Position numbers and translations under genes: made by a program. Under the pieces are notes generated by a model. It was not told the origin of the DNA. It ran no database searches and saw only the letters and a program-made list of their open reading frames with translations. Positions 36,244-44,959 of a stretch of 64,000 nt of DNA are shown here, piece after piece (the stretch's first letter is position 1; each line of letters begins with the position of its first letter). Where the stretch lies: the NCBI GenBank assembly GCA_963663135.2, contig CAXXRM010000005.1, positions 496,001-560,000 of the forward strand, read 5' to 3'. This stretch comes from Io17-Chloro-G2 sp963663135 (lineage in GTDB: Bacteria; Chloroflexota; Dehalococcoidia; Lucifugimonadales; UBA3495).

Positions 36244-38130
36244 CTAGTTGTCGACGCAGCCCCGCTCGTCGGGGCAGGCAACGTCGGGATCCCACCAAAC
36301 GTGTTCCCACTTGTGCAGGTGCTGGATGGATTCGGGGGTGTTGAAGCCCTGGAGCCGGTAGTCTATGGCCGCTCCCTGGTCCACCCAGGTGTTGGGCACC
36401 CAGTGCCCCGTTCCTTCCCGGAGGATTTCGGTCATTTCCGTGAATTGGGCCTTGCGGGCTTCCCGGTCCAACTCGCCGGCCTGGGAAATCCTTAACTCCC
36501 TGAACCGCGGCAGGGTCCAGTTGTCCGGGTTCTTTTCAATATCGTCATCGTAGACCTGCAGCAGGATGTCCGCCGGGTCCCGCGTCAACAATCCGATACC
36601 GCCCACCAGCGTGGCGTGATGAGTACCGTCCCGTGTTTTGACGTGGTAGGTAGCGGTGTCCACCGGGTTGAGCTTGAAATCGAGGTCTAGGTCTTCCCGC
36701 AATTGCTGGGTGGTTACTTCCGCCACCTTGACTGCCGTGGCGGAGTTTCCGCCGTTCAAGTCGAGATTTGGAATGCCGTCGGGATAACCGGCTTCTGCCA
36801 AGAGACCTTTGGCTTCGGCTATGTCCCTGGGGTCCTTGAGTCCGTCAGCAGTCCTGCGGTATCCGGGGACATCGGTGAGGTCATCCTCGAGAGCGACGGA
36901 GCCTTTGGGGAAGAATGTTCCCGGCGAGGCAAAACACCCATAGGATTCGGTGCAGTAGATAATGTCTACGACGTTCTGGCGGTCCAAGGCCAGATTGAAC
37001 GCCTGGCGGACCCTGGGGTCGTCAAAGGGAGGCTTGTTCTGGTGCAGGATGAAGAACGTCCCGGAGCCGCCGCGCAACAATTTGGCCCGGAGCCTGCCGT
37101 TGGTGTCGTCCTGCAACCGGAACATGTCCTCGGGCCGGTACGAGGAACTCCAGGGACCGTCGGTTACGTGAGCCTGACCAATCTGGAGAGCGGCGTACAC
37201 CCTGTTGATGTCTCGGATGACGTTGAACTTGATGCCGTCAAAGAAAGGCCGACTCGGCTTGAAGTAGTCGATATTCCTTTCGTACTCGCGCACGCTGCCC
37301 CGGTCCCAATTCTTCAACTTCCAGGGCCCGGAACCAATTATGTTTTCTGGGCAGCAGTTGGCGTCTTCCTGGCTCAGGCCAGCAACCGACTTCTCAGGAT
37401 AGATCTTGAAATAGTCGACGGCTATGTTGGTCAGGAAGGTCGCCCCGGGGAATTTGAGTTTAACTTCCACCGTCTGGGGGTCAATGGCTCGGGCGTTTCC
37501 TTGATCGTAGAACGTGCGCAAGGCGGAGGTCCTGCTTCGTATGGCGCCCGGCTGGGCGATGCGGTCGAGGGTGAACACGACGTCATCGGCGGTTACCGGA
37601 GTCCCGTCATGCCAATTGGCCTCGTGCAGGGTGAAGGTGTAGACAGACCCGTCCTGGCTGACTTCCCATTCCTTGGCCAGGTCCCCGGTGACTTCGCTGG
37701 GATTGGCCGGATCGTATTGGATCAGGCCGTTGAACCTGGGGGCGGACCCGATGAGGCAGCTGAAAAGGCTGGCGCAATAATGGACGTCCCACTGGCCGCT
37801 GGCGGTCCGTCCTACGATATCCAACACCATGGGTTGATATTTGCCCTCAGCCACCCAATCCGGGGTCAATGGGGACATGAAGGTCTGGCCCATCAAAACC
37901 GGAATCGGGGTAGCGGTTGCCACGACCTCTCTAATCACCACTTTGGTTTGCTCTTGCTGGACTTCTGTGACGACTTCCTTGGTCACCTGGACCTCGGTGA
38001 TAACCTCTTTCTCAATTACTCGGGGCTCTTGGCTCTGGGTGGCGCCGCCACATGCTACGGCCAAAGCCAGGGCGATTACGAGGCATGCGAGAATCAAACT
38101 CCGGGGACTGTTGAACCAACTGACGCGCAT
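36244..38130 (-). CDS. ABC solute-binding lipoprotein, family 5, paralogue D
   Basis: I use the ATG at 38130 (628 residues), nine bases after CGGAGG and aligned with the starts of the other three; a TTG at 38139 adds three residues and lies directly on the binding site. Lipobox LAVACGG, the EVITEVQVTKEVVTEV linker, and the four conserved cysteine sites are all present, ending CPDERGCVDN. It leads the operon with the DppB/DppC-type permeases and has a good promoter (38348-38377), so it is probably the ancestral binding protein of this importer from which the others were copied. Confidence 0.9.
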   Translation of the reverse strand: MRVSWFNSPRSLILACLVIALALAVACGGATQSQEPRVIEKEVITEVQVTKEVVTEVQQEQTKVVIREVVATATPIPVLMGQTFMSPLTPDWVAEGKYQPMVLDIVGRTASGQWDVHYCASLFSCLIGSAPRFNGLIQYDPANPSEVTGDLAKEWEVSQDGSVYTFTLHEANWHDGTPVTADDVVFTLDRIAQPGAIRSRTSALRTFYDQGNARAIDPQTVEVKLKFPGATFLTNIAVDYFKIYPEKSVAGLSQEDANCCPENIIGSGPWKLKNWDRGSVREYERNIDYFKPSRPFFDGIKFNVIRDINRVYAALQIGQAHVTDGPWSSSYRPEDMFRLQDDTNGRLRAKLLRGGSGTFFILHQNKPPFDDPRVRQAFNLALDRQNVVDIIYCTESYGCFASPGTFFPKGSVALEDDLTDVPGYRRTADGLKDPRDIAEAKGLLAEAGYPDGIPNLDLNGGNSATAVKVAEVTTQQLREDLDLDFKLNPVDTATYHVKTRDGTHHATLVGGIGLLTRDPADILLQVYDDDIEKNPDNWTLPRFRELRISQAGELDREARKAQFTEMTEILREGTGHWVPNTWVDQGAAIDYRLQGFNTPESIQHLHKWEHVWWDPDVACPDERGCVDN

Positions 38131-38347
38131 GTTTGCCAACCTCCGTTAGTTGTGAACGCTGCGCCCGTTGGACCAGCGCCGGGAAACCAGACTGTCCTGA
38201 TTCATTCAGGAACTCCACAGGCCGATCAGCTTTGTGCGCCGAATCGGCTGTGACCTAGCGTGTCAACCAAGCCACGGTTGCACATTCAATTTAAAGTTTC
38301 CATGGGGTAAGCCTGCTTCCAAAGCGTACCCCTTGGAAAGTGCGGGT

Positions 38348-38377
38348 AATATATTGTATTTCCTTTGGCAATGTCAA
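38348..38377 (-). promoter_or_regulatory. Candidate promoter of the ABC importer operon
   Basis: On the minus strand TTGACA (38377-38372), an 18-base spacer and TATATT (38353-38348). It implies a leader of about 210 bases before the ATG at 38130. The rest of 38131-38474 holds no gene. Confidence 0.6.
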
Positions 38378-38474
38378 TAGTCCACCCTATCCGGTAGGGG
38401 CCCGCTGTTATAGCTGATTTCGTGGCTAGGACACACTCCAGGAACCCTGACCGAGGCGCTAACACACTCCGGCT

Positions 38475-39704
38475 TCAGCTAAGGTCTACCGTTGGCGTCT
38501 GGTGAGACAAAAATACTTCCTGGCGTTCCCGGCTGGACTGGAACAGGCTGAGCAACACCTCGACGGTGGCCTTGCCCCATCTGCCGTCGTTGACCGGCGG
38601 CCGTCCCTCCAGCACTGCGTGGTAGAACTCGTCGATGATGCCCTCGCGGCCATCCAGGTCGGTCGGCATTGGTATATCGTACTTCTCGGTTTGGCCGTAG
38701 ACCGTGAGGCCGTCGGTGGTGAACCGCACGTCCCCCTCGTCAAAGCTGGCCACGAACGGCCCTCCCAGGAGCCAACCTGACGGTCTTCCCTGGGCCCTGG
38801 ACTCCTGTTCTGCCCTTCCGGAACCACCGAACCGGCGGGCGCGCTTCATGGCGATTTCGGAATCTTTATCGCCGGCCTCTATTAGGGCTATACGGGCTTT
38901 GGCGTGTTCCGGGCGGTCGGGCCAGGCGTCCCCTTCATCCACTCGGTGGGTGAACTCACGGGAGCTGAAGTGGTCGTTTCCGCTGTACACCGCGTTGGAA
39001 ACCGCACCGTTGTCAAATTCCAGGAAGCTGGAGTAAACCCCGGCCACCGGGCGAGTAGGGTCCCAGGTCCCGGTCATAGCCCTTACGCTGCGGACCACCC
39101 CGCCGCCGATCGTGCGCAGAATGTCGAACATATGGGGTCCCTGGCGCCAGGGCACGCCGCCGCCCAACTCGGGAGTCAGTTCCTCCACCGTCCGAGGGCT
39201 GTACAACCAGTCGTTGTAATACCACCAGTTGAGCATTCTAAGCTGACCCAACTCGCCGGAGCGGACCATGTCCCGAACTTTTCGCACACGGGGAGCGAAG
39301 CTGTGTTTGACGTTCACCCCCAACCGAAGATCATTCCGGTCGGCCGCGTCGATCATAGCGTCGGCGTCTTCCAAGTTAAGGGTCATCGGCTTTTCAATCA
39401 GAACGTGTTTGCCGCCGTTCAATGCCATAAGGACATGCTCGGTGTGGAATTGGTTTGGTGTGGCGATGTAAATCATGTCAACTTCGGAACTGTTGCACAA
39501 TCCTTCCGCCGAAAGGAAGGTCTTGCCTTCATATTGGCTGCTGAAGGCGTCCAACTGCCCTTGGTCGATGTCCGCGGCTGCCGCCACGTGGTAGACAGGA
39601 TTTCGAGCGAACTTCGGTATCATCGCGCTGGCTCCGCCGCCCAGGCCGATGATGCCCACCCTCAAAGTTGGGCCGCCTTGAGATCCTCCCTGATTACTAG
39701 CCAT
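38475..39704 (-). CDS. Gfo/Idh/MocA family oxidoreductase
   Basis: The 409-residue protein has the Rossmann motif GIIGLGGGASAMIPKF near residue 17, MIYIATPNQFHTEHVLMAL near 77-95, and the family signature EKPM at 104-107 with the lysine used in catalysis. The C-terminal GFO_IDH_MocA domain follows with SFLEFDNGAVSNAVYSGNDH near 225. The ATG follows AAGGAGAGG. The family oxidises sugars and related diols with NAD(P). Pht4, the phthalate 4,5-cis-dihydrodiol dehydrogenase, belongs to it, and several Pht3- and Pht5-like genes are nearby, so a dihydrodiol dehydrogenase role is a fair hypothesis. A sugar-type dehydrogenase remains possible. Confidence 0.87.
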   Translation of the reverse strand: MASNQGGSQGGPTLRVGIIGLGGGASAMIPKFARNPVYHVAAAADIDQGQLDAFSSQYEGKTFLSAEGLCNSSEVDMIYIATPNQFHTEHVLMALNGGKHVLIEKPMTLNLEDADAMIDAADRNDLRLGVNVKHSFAPRVRKVRDMVRSGELGQLRMLNWWYYNDWLYSPRTVEELTPELGGGVPWRQGPHMFDILRTIGGGVVRSVRAMTGTWDPTRPVAGVYSSFLEFDNGAVSNAVYSGNDHFSSREFTHRVDEGDAWPDRPEHAKARIALIEAGDKDSEIAMKRARRFGGSGRAEQESRAQGRPSGWLLGGPFVASFDEGDVRFTTDGLTVYGQTEKYDIPMPTDLDGREGIIDEFYHAVLEGRPPVNDGRWGKATVEVLLSLFQSSRERQEVFLSHQTPTVDLS

Positions 39705-39793
39705 ATCGCCTCTCCTTGGAGCCGGCTTCGTTTTGGTTCCGTCGTGCCTGTGTTTGGACAGTATTCCCCGGAGTAGAACCCCGAGCGCAACCG

Positions 39794-39822
39794 ATTTTGA
39801 CCATCCTAAGATACCGTGTCAA
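39794..39822 (-). promoter_or_regulatory. Candidate promoter of the Gfo/Idh/MocA gene
   Basis: On the minus strand TTGACA (39822-39817), a 17-base spacer and CAAAAT (39799-39794), about 95 bases before the ATG at 39704. Confidence 0.5.
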
Positions 39823-40222
39823 CCCCAAAGAAACTCTTGAATTGAGCCCGCGAGCGGATTCTGGGTTGCCTTGCCTTCAACGGCTGCCAAGGCCATGAAC
39901 CAAGGCTTGTTGGATTGTGGGGCGTACGAGGTTGATTCGGTGGTTTGACCGTGGGCCGGCGCCGATTCTCGGACTGGCCATTATCCGCCTGCGTTTTTGC
40001 AGCAAACTAGGGTTATAATAGTAAGATTGAGCGTCCCGTCCTAAAGTGGCAGCCGGTAGACAATCAAGCATGCTTGGCGGCGGGGCCTGGATTGGTAGCG
40101 ACTGATGAAGCGGCATGTTCGACTGCCGTAACTACAGCAAACGCTTCCCGGAGTTTTGCCCAATTCTTTTCTCACGGGGTTTCCATATGGTCCTCATGTA
40201 TTCAACCAGTAGGCGGTTTTAG
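39823..40222. other. Intergenic region upstream of the propeller protein
   Basis: No gene is seen in these 400 bases. A perfect -10 box TATAAT lies at 40014-40019 on the plus strand, but no good -35 is found at the right distance. It may be the promoter for the gene starting at 40223. Confidence 0.4.
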
Positions 40223-41710
40223 TTGAGCGAAGCTCGAAACAACGCGATGGAAGAGGTGGGGCCGGCCGGTGTGACGGTGAGGGTGTGCCGCATTTGCGGC
40301 AGCCCAAACCCTCAAGACGACAATAACTATTGCGTCAACTGCTGGTTGCGCCTGGACCGCTCCGCTGTACTGCCCGAAGATGTGGCCGGGTACCGGTTTT
40401 TGCAGCGGCGGCGTTGGTGGTTGAGAAACAAACCGCTGCTCTTGGCGGCAGTCGCAGTCTTGGCCCTGGTGATTTGGCAGGCTTTTGTAGCTTGGGATGT
40501 CTACTACCTCTTGACTCCCTCGCCAACCCCCGTCAGTTCCGTAAGCGCTGACGCGGGCCCCGGGAATTGGGGACAGGCCGGAGGAAATCCTCAGAATTCG
40601 TCGTTCGTTCCGGAGGCCGCTCCGGCCCCGGACACGCTTGCTTGGACCTTCGCGGTACCCGGGGCCCGGTCCCAACCGGCGCCCCCCAGGTTGATATCAC
40701 CCCCAGTGATTAGCGACGGTCGAGTCTACCTGACAACGGAAGATGGCCGGGCGGTTGCTTTGGAACAGGCGACGGGCGAGGTTATCTGGGAGTACGTAAG
40801 CGGGTTGCCGGGAACGGCATCGCCGGCGATCGGCGCCGGGTTGCTGTTTTTTGGGGTTCGCCCCGGCAATTTGTACGCGGTGGACAGGGACTCCGGGGAA
40901 CTCAGGTGGTTCGCCGACCAGGGCAGCGCCATCGTAGGGTCTCCCATCGTAGAACAGGGAAGGCTTTTCATCGGGACGGCGGACCACAAGCTGCACGCCC
41001 TGGAAGCTGCCAGCGGTGAACCGCTCTGGGATTTCACCGCGTCATCTTGGATTATCTCCAGCGCCGCCTACGCCGACGACACGCTGGTGGTGACGACCAC
41101 CGGCAACATTGTTCACCTACTGGACGCCAAAAACGGCCGGGAAAAGTTCATCTACGACACCGGTAGAATACGGAACCTTTACGGAGGCGCCGCAATACTG
41201 GACGACAAGGCCTTCGTACCGTCCCACCGGGGCGTCTTAACGGCGATAGAAAGAGGCCTTACGAATCAGCCCCTGGAGCGCAAGTGGTGGGCCGCTCGGG
41301 TCAAACTGGCAGTATGGTGGTCTCTGTTCAGCCCGCCGGTGCAAAAGGGAACGGTCTGGATCAGCAGTTTGGGCGGCCGGATAGTGCGCACCCCCGCCGC
41401 CGCTCACGGCATGGTTTACGCATCGGTGCAGGATGGGCGGGTTGTTGCCTTGGATGCGGACACCGGAAACCTCGCTTGGGAATCCAAAGTGGGCGCTCGC
41501 ACAACCACCGGCCCGTCGGTGGCCGCCGACACCGTGTTGGTGGGGACGAACGATGGGAGGGTGGTTGGCCTGGACGCCAGGTCGGGCCAAACCCAGTGGG
41601 AGTTCGAGGCCGGCGGCTCCGAGATATCCAGCAAACCGATCGTTTCGGATGGCATGATTCTGGCTACATCCAAAGACGGGATACTGTACGCATTGACCCG
41701 CAGCCGGTAG
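40223..41710 (+). CDS. Membrane-anchored PQQ-like beta-propeller protein with zinc ribbon
   Basis: The 495-residue protein starts with a zinc-ribbon-like motif, CRICGSPNPQDDNNYCVNC (about residues 22-40), followed by one membrane helix, KPLLLAAVAVLALVIWQAFV (near 70). An outside domain of PQQ-type propeller blades follows, with repeats such as GRVYLTTEDGRAVALEQATG, GNLYAVDRDSGELRWF, GRVVALDADTGNLAWES and GRVVGLDARSGQTQWEFEAG. The TTG at 40223 has AGGCGG six bases upstream; an ATG at 40247 is the alternative and would keep all domains. Proteins of this kind act as scaffolds or sensors at the membrane; quinone binding is not certain because key residues of true quinoprotein dehydrogenases are not obvious. 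A single-gene unit with a good terminator. Confidence 0.82.
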   Translation: MSEARNNAMEEVGPAGVTVRVCRICGSPNPQDDNNYCVNCWLRLDRSAVLPEDVAGYRFLQRRRWWLRNKPLLLAAVAVLALVIWQAFVAWDVYYLLTPSPTPVSSVSADAGPGNWGQAGGNPQNSSFVPEAAPAPDTLAWTFAVPGARSQPAPPRLISPPVISDGRVYLTTEDGRAVALEQATGEVIWEYVSGLPGTASPAIGAGLLFFGVRPGNLYAVDRDSGELRWFADQGSAIVGSPIVEQGRLFIGTADHKLHALEAASGEPLWDFTASSWIISSAAYADDTLVVTTTGNIVHLLDAKNGREKFIYDTGRIRNLYGGAAILDDKAFVPSHRGVLTAIERGLTNQPLERKWWAARVKLAVWWSLFSPPVQKGTVWISSLGGRIVRTPAAAHGMVYASVQDGRVVALDADTGNLAWESKVGARTTTGPSVAADTVLVGTNDGRVVGLDARSGQTQWEFEAGGSEISSKPIVSDGMILATSKDGILYALTRSR

Positions 41711-41768
41711 GGGCAGCCCGGGCCAACCCCCTTCGGCTGTCCGGTAGCCCCCGGCTTTAGGCAAAAGA

Positions 41769-41797
41769 GAAGCCCCGCGTGATTCATGCGGGGCTTC
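41769..41797. terminator. Bidirectional terminator between convergent genes
   Basis: Perfect 10-bp stem GAAGCCCCGC (41769-41778) / GCGGGGCTTC (41788-41797) with a 9-base loop; TTC follows on plus, and the minus strand continues TCTTTTGC. It separates the propeller gene from the Rieske gene at 41825. Confidence 0.75.
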
Positions 41798-41824
41798 TTC
41801 ATGCCGCGTTGGTCTGGGCGGCGG

Positions 41825-43114
41825 TCAGTCGGCCAACACCTCTTCGGCGGTGACCGTTACGGCGCCGATGTCCCGGTTCAGGACGGGGCTAAACTTGGTC
41901 GCTCCGCCCGCGGGACCGGCGCTGGCCGCCAGTTGGGTGAACCTGGCGTTGCGCGCCGACCGGCTCATACCCTCCGATTCCTCGGTGGGCAACCGGAGGT
42001 ACTCGTTGGAGCCCGCATCCCGGAAGGTGTTCAGGGGGTCTTCGCCGCGCTCCACCCTGGCCACGTTTTCTTCCAGCATTTGGCGATATAGAATCAGGCC
42101 CTTGTCGGAGCGGCCCAGGGATTCCGTCGACCGGTCGGCGATGGCGCCCTGGGTGTACCACATTACGATGTCCTGCCCGGCGGTGAAATCCAGGTAAGAC
42201 CAGTCCGGCATTCCGCCCGGCTTGAGCTCGGGCACCGGCACTTCATAAAAAGGAATCGCTTCATTTTCGGGAACCTTCGAACCTTGGGCCGGAGCGTAGG
42301 TGTAATACCAAATGTGAAGCGTCTGGTAGTCGTCGATGGGCACTCGGTACTGGAATCCGCCGACCTTCAACAGGTTGGGGAAGACCAGGGGATGGCCCAG
42401 CTTCCAATTAACGTCTTCCTCGGTTTCGCCTTCCAGGATCCTTCGCTTGATGATGCCGTGTTCAAAGCGGTCGAATCCGATGAGCTGGTGCGGGGGGATT
42501 CGCCTGGTCCGCTCCGGCTGGTCCAACTTGTTCCAGACGTAGTTGGCAAAGTGGCCGTGCAGCCACTCGGCGTGGACCGGGTCCACCGAATTTTCCATTA
42601 TCTGCATCCAGTTGCAGGGCAGCACTGCCATGCCGATGTCCCGGTACACGTTGTCCCAAACGAGCAGGTCCCACCGGGGTAGCAGGGGAGCCGGTCGGGG
42701 TCCGAGATACGCGAAAATCAGACCGCCCAATTCCTGCACCGGATAAGCCGTGGTCTGTGTCTTTTCCTTGAACAATTCCAGGGGATCCTCGGCCTTTTCA
42801 TAGGGCTGTTCCAGGCATGCGCCCTCGGTGTCGAAAAGCCACCCGTGGTAGGGGCAGCGTAGACCCTCATCCTCGCACATGCCGTAGACCAGGTTGACTT
42901 TGCGGTGTGGGCACGATTCGGCAATGAGTCCCAGCCTTCCCTTCAGGTCTTTGAAGAGCACCAGGTTCTCTCCCAACAGTCGAATCGGCTTGGTCCCGTT
43001 TTCTTCGAGTTGGGACATAGCCGCTATTGGATGCCAGTAACGGCGCATCAGTTCGCCCATAGGAGTGCCCGGGCCTACCCTGGTTAGACGTTCGTTTTCT
43101 TCTACGGTTAACAT
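41825..43114 (-). CDS. Rieske oxygenase, phthalate 4,5-dioxygenase (Pht3)-like, first of four
   Basis: The 429-residue protein begins MLTVEENERLTRVGPGTPMG, the usual head of the Pht3-like oxygenase group, with RRYWHPIA following. Rieske ligands Cys68, His70, Cys87 and His90 (CPHRK ... CPYHGW). The mononuclear iron site is Asp178, His181 and His186 in ENSVDPVHAEWLHG. Start supported by AAGGGG before the ATG. The C-terminal part has QDIVMWYTQGAIADRSTESL and FRDAGSNEYLRL, shared by the paralogues. Such enzymes work as homo-oligomers with a separate reductase, which is not in the window. The exact substrate is unknown. Confidence 0.9.
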   Translation of the reverse strand: MLTVEENERLTRVGPGTPMGELMRRYWHPIAAMSQLEENGTKPIRLLGENLVLFKDLKGRLGLIAESCPHRKVNLVYGMCEDEGLRCPYHGWLFDTEGACLEQPYEKAEDPLELFKEKTQTTAYPVQELGGLIFAYLGPRPAPLLPRWDLLVWDNVYRDIGMAVLPCNWMQIMENSVDPVHAEWLHGHFANYVWNKLDQPERTRRIPPHQLIGFDRFEHGIIKRRILEGETEEDVNWKLGHPLVFPNLLKVGGFQYRVPIDDYQTLHIWYYTYAPAQGSKVPENEAIPFYEVPVPELKPGGMPDWSYLDFTAGQDIVMWYTQGAIADRSTESLGRSDKGLILYRQMLEENVARVERGEDPLNTFRDAGSNEYLRLPTEESEGMSRSARNARFTQLAASAGPAGGATKFSPVLNRDIGAVTVTAEEVLAD

Positions 43115-43149
43115 AACAACCCCTTATCCTTGAATGTGGGTGGGTTCCA

Positions 43150-43178
43150 ACATTAGCAATGGGCTGTTTCTATGTCAA
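43150..43178 (-). promoter_or_regulatory. Candidate promoter of the Rieske gene at 41825
   Basis: On the minus strand TTGACA (43178-43173), a 17-base spacer and TAATGT (43155-43150), about 36 bases before the ATG. The -35 is part of the 14-bp tandem duplication next to it. Confidence 0.5.
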
Positions 43179-43201
43179 CTTTCCAAGGTCAACTTTCCAA
43201 G
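43174..43201. repeat. 14-bp tandem duplication overlapping the promoter
   Basis: GTCAACTTTCCAAG occurs twice in direct succession (43174-43187 and 43188-43201). Each copy holds a TTGAC on the minus strand, so the duplication provides a second -35-like element. Confidence 0.85.
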
Positions 43202-43229
43202 GCAGGTCTCGACCGCGGGAAATCGCGAA

Positions 43230-43241
43230 CCCCCCCCCCCC
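43230..43241. repeat. Homopolymer run of twelve C
   Basis: Twelve consecutive C between divergent genes, about 165 bases upstream of the hypothetical gene at 43405. Runs of this length are prone to slippage. Confidence 0.9.
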
Positions 43242-43404
43242 GCAGAATTTCTAGCGCCGGGTTTGAACCGGTTGTACCATGGGCGGCGATGGTCAACCCC
43301 GCGTGTAGTACCTGGCTCTGCACCTATCTTGAGGAAACGACCGTCACCGGGATATGTCTGGTGCAGGGCCTCTGAATTTGCGGCAGACAGGAGAAGACGC
43401 CCCG

Positions 43405-43821
43405 ATGGGACCGGCAAACCTTCAACCAAGGATTGAACTGGAGGGTTTAGGTTGCCGTCCGACGCGCCGGCCGTTCAACTGGACCTGCTCTTGGCGCATT
43501 CGAAACCTGGAGGATGCTCCGGCAAAAATCCTGACCACCTGGCTTCCTCACGACCAGTTCATCAGCGAAAACCAAGAACACCAACCGCCACTGGACCTTC
43601 CTGCGCTCGGGTACACCGATCTGGAAATAGTGGTCAGGTGTTCCGAAGCGGCGGGCACCGTGATTGAAAATGCCTTTGTTATTCTGAGGGTTGCCTTTCG
43701 CGGAAGCGAGTGGCGGGTATTTGCCCGGCAGCAGGTGCGCGTGGATAATCAGGGGGCGCCCCAGGCAACCTGCCAATCGGTTACCTGTCAGCCCGTCGGA
43801 AACCCAGACTCCACGGGCTAA
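43405..43821 (+). CDS. Hypothetical protein
   Basis: A 138-residue protein if started at the ATG at 43405, which has AGGAG about 12 bases upstream; the track from a GTG/TTG earlier adds 17 residues. It contains PFNWTCSWRIRNLEDAPAKI and LPALGYTDLEIVVRCSEAAG, then AFRGSEWRVFARQQVRVDN, a pattern of alternating beta strands like an Ig-type or DUF domain. No signal peptide. I do not recognise a family. It is divergent from the Rieske gene at 41825 and separated from the next plus-strand sequence by about 110 bases. Confidence 0.55.
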   Translation: MGPANLQPRIELEGLGCRPTRRPFNWTCSWRIRNLEDAPAKILTTWLPHDQFISENQEHQPPLDLPALGYTDLEIVVRCSEAAGTVIENAFVILRVAFRGSEWRVFARQQVRVDNQGAPQATCQSVTCQPVGNPDSTG

Positions 43822-43930
43822 TGCTTACCGCGAACCTCAGGGGTGCCCCGGCAGCTTGGCAACCGGTTCTGTCCGCGGGCGTCAGGCCAATTTCCGGGTT
43901 GGTACTATTTATTTTAGGGAGATCGTAATC

Positions 43931-44152
43931 ATGGAAATGACTGTTGAGGACAAGAGTGTCTTGGGGCGGATGGTTGGTTGACACCGCCGTTGAAGCGGGA
44001 GCTTCGAAGAGACCACGGGGATGGTCTCCAACACCCTGGGAATGGAGCACGACGACCTTATGTCGCTGCTCAAGCGGATGGGAAGCGAGTTCTCGGATAA
44101 CAACGAATACAAGGAGCTAAGGGGCAACCTGCCGGCGGACTGGCCGATGTAG
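43931..44152 (+). pseudogene. Possible broken small gene (about 74 codons)
   Basis: An ATG at 43931 follows a good GGGAG site and reads MEMTVEDKSVLGRMVG before a TGA (43979). The same frame resumes at about 44000 as EETTGMVSNTLGMEHDDLMS and LLKRMGSEFSDNNEYKELRG, ending at TAG (44152). The short gap reads sensibly only in the +1 frame (VDTAVEAGAS), suggesting two compensating small indels, one perhaps from the GGTTGGTT duplication at the first stop. It could be a decayed gene or reflect sequence errors. No family is recognised. Two unrelated small frames are the alternative. Confidence 0.4.
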
Positions 44153-44170
44153 TTCCACCTAAACCAATGG

Positions 44171-44959
44171 CTACGCGGCGGCGCCCCCCAAAGGCTTGAT
44201 CGTGCTGGCCAACCGCACCGTGGGTTGTCGCAATCTCACGCTGCCGGTGCCGGTCCAAAATTCCCGGCGGCCGGTCATGGCCTGAACGTGCCCATCCCAT
44301 TCCAACGTGTACGCCGTGATTCCCAATCTAACGGCCTGGCGGACCCGCTCCTGGGTGTCGGCGTCTGTGGCGGCCGCCCGAATCACTTCTATCTGCCTGG
44401 CTCCGTGCTCCACGTCCTGCTCCCCATGTACCGCGTAGGTCTCCGCGGCCCGCGGGGAAAAACCGTAATGCCCGGTCATTTCCCGGTACACCTTGGCAGC
44501 CACCAGGGCATGCTGTGACTCCACCAAGCTCAGCATGGCCAACCCTTCCAGGGAAGAGCGGTGCTGGCAGCAGCCGTTGATCATTTCAATAGCCGCCATG
44601 GTCCCCGGAGCGGAGTCGGTGGCGTCGGCCTGCTCCCGGGAAATTCCACCCTCTTCCAGCAGCTGGAGCATGACGTCGACGTGGGTGCGAGGCCTGGCAA
44701 ACTCCTCAGCGAAGTTGTCCAAAACAGCGTCCATGTGTTCGTAGCGCTTTTCCGCCACCGCGTTGACCAGGATGTAGCCCCAATGAATAGGGTTGGTGCG
44801 CACGCGGTGATAGTGTTGTATTTCACCCAGGATTATTTGCTCCGGGGTCCAGCGGTGATGCAGTATCCCATCGAACCACGGGTGCTGCTCCATTGGGACC
44901 TCGTTGGCGTAGCCCCACATTTCGGCCATGAAGTCATCTGGAGGCATAATGTCGGTCAT
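44171..44959 (-). CDS. Heme-oxygenase-fold protein (PqqC/TenA-like), possible di-iron oxygenase
   Basis: I choose the ATG at 44959 (262 residues) because it follows GGAGGAACGAAA; the frame from 44989 does not. The sequence is all helical with HPWFDGILHHRWTPEQIILG and EIQHYHRVRTNPIHWGYI near 26-63, as in PqqC/TenA-type proteins. Residues His178-x3-Asp182-x2-His185 (in AVHGEQDVEHGARQ) and Glu147 (in LVESQHAL) fit the ligand pattern of heme-oxygenase-like di-iron oxidases; Glu46 with His49 or His51 could complete the site, but the spacing is not the standard one. It sits between Rieske genes, convergent with the broken small gene. Cofactor-less PqqC-like oxidation is the alternative. Confidence 0.72.
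   Translation of the reverse strand: MTDIMPPDDFMAEMWGYANEVPMEQHPWFDGILHHRWTPEQIILGEIQHYHRVRTNPIHWGYILVNAVAEKRYEHMDAVLDNFAEEFARPRTHVDVMLQLLEEGGISREQADATDSAPGTMAAIEMINGCCQHRSSLEGLAMLSLVESQHALVAAKVYREMTGHYGFSPRAAETYAVHGEQDVEHGARQIEVIRAAATDADTQERVRQAVRLGITAYTLEWDGHVQAMTGRREFWTGTGSVRLRQPTVRLASTIKPLGGAAA

Noticed and set aside
36703..38253. Long plus-strand frame of 516 codons
   Set aside because: It is antisense to lipoprotein paralogue D, which has a signal peptide, family motifs and a promoter; similar antisense frames lie opposite the other paralogues.
43979..43981. In-frame TGA of the broken small gene as a second selenocysteine codon
   Set aside because: A second in-frame TGA follows four codons later and the intervening residues make sense only in another frame, so decay or error is more likely.
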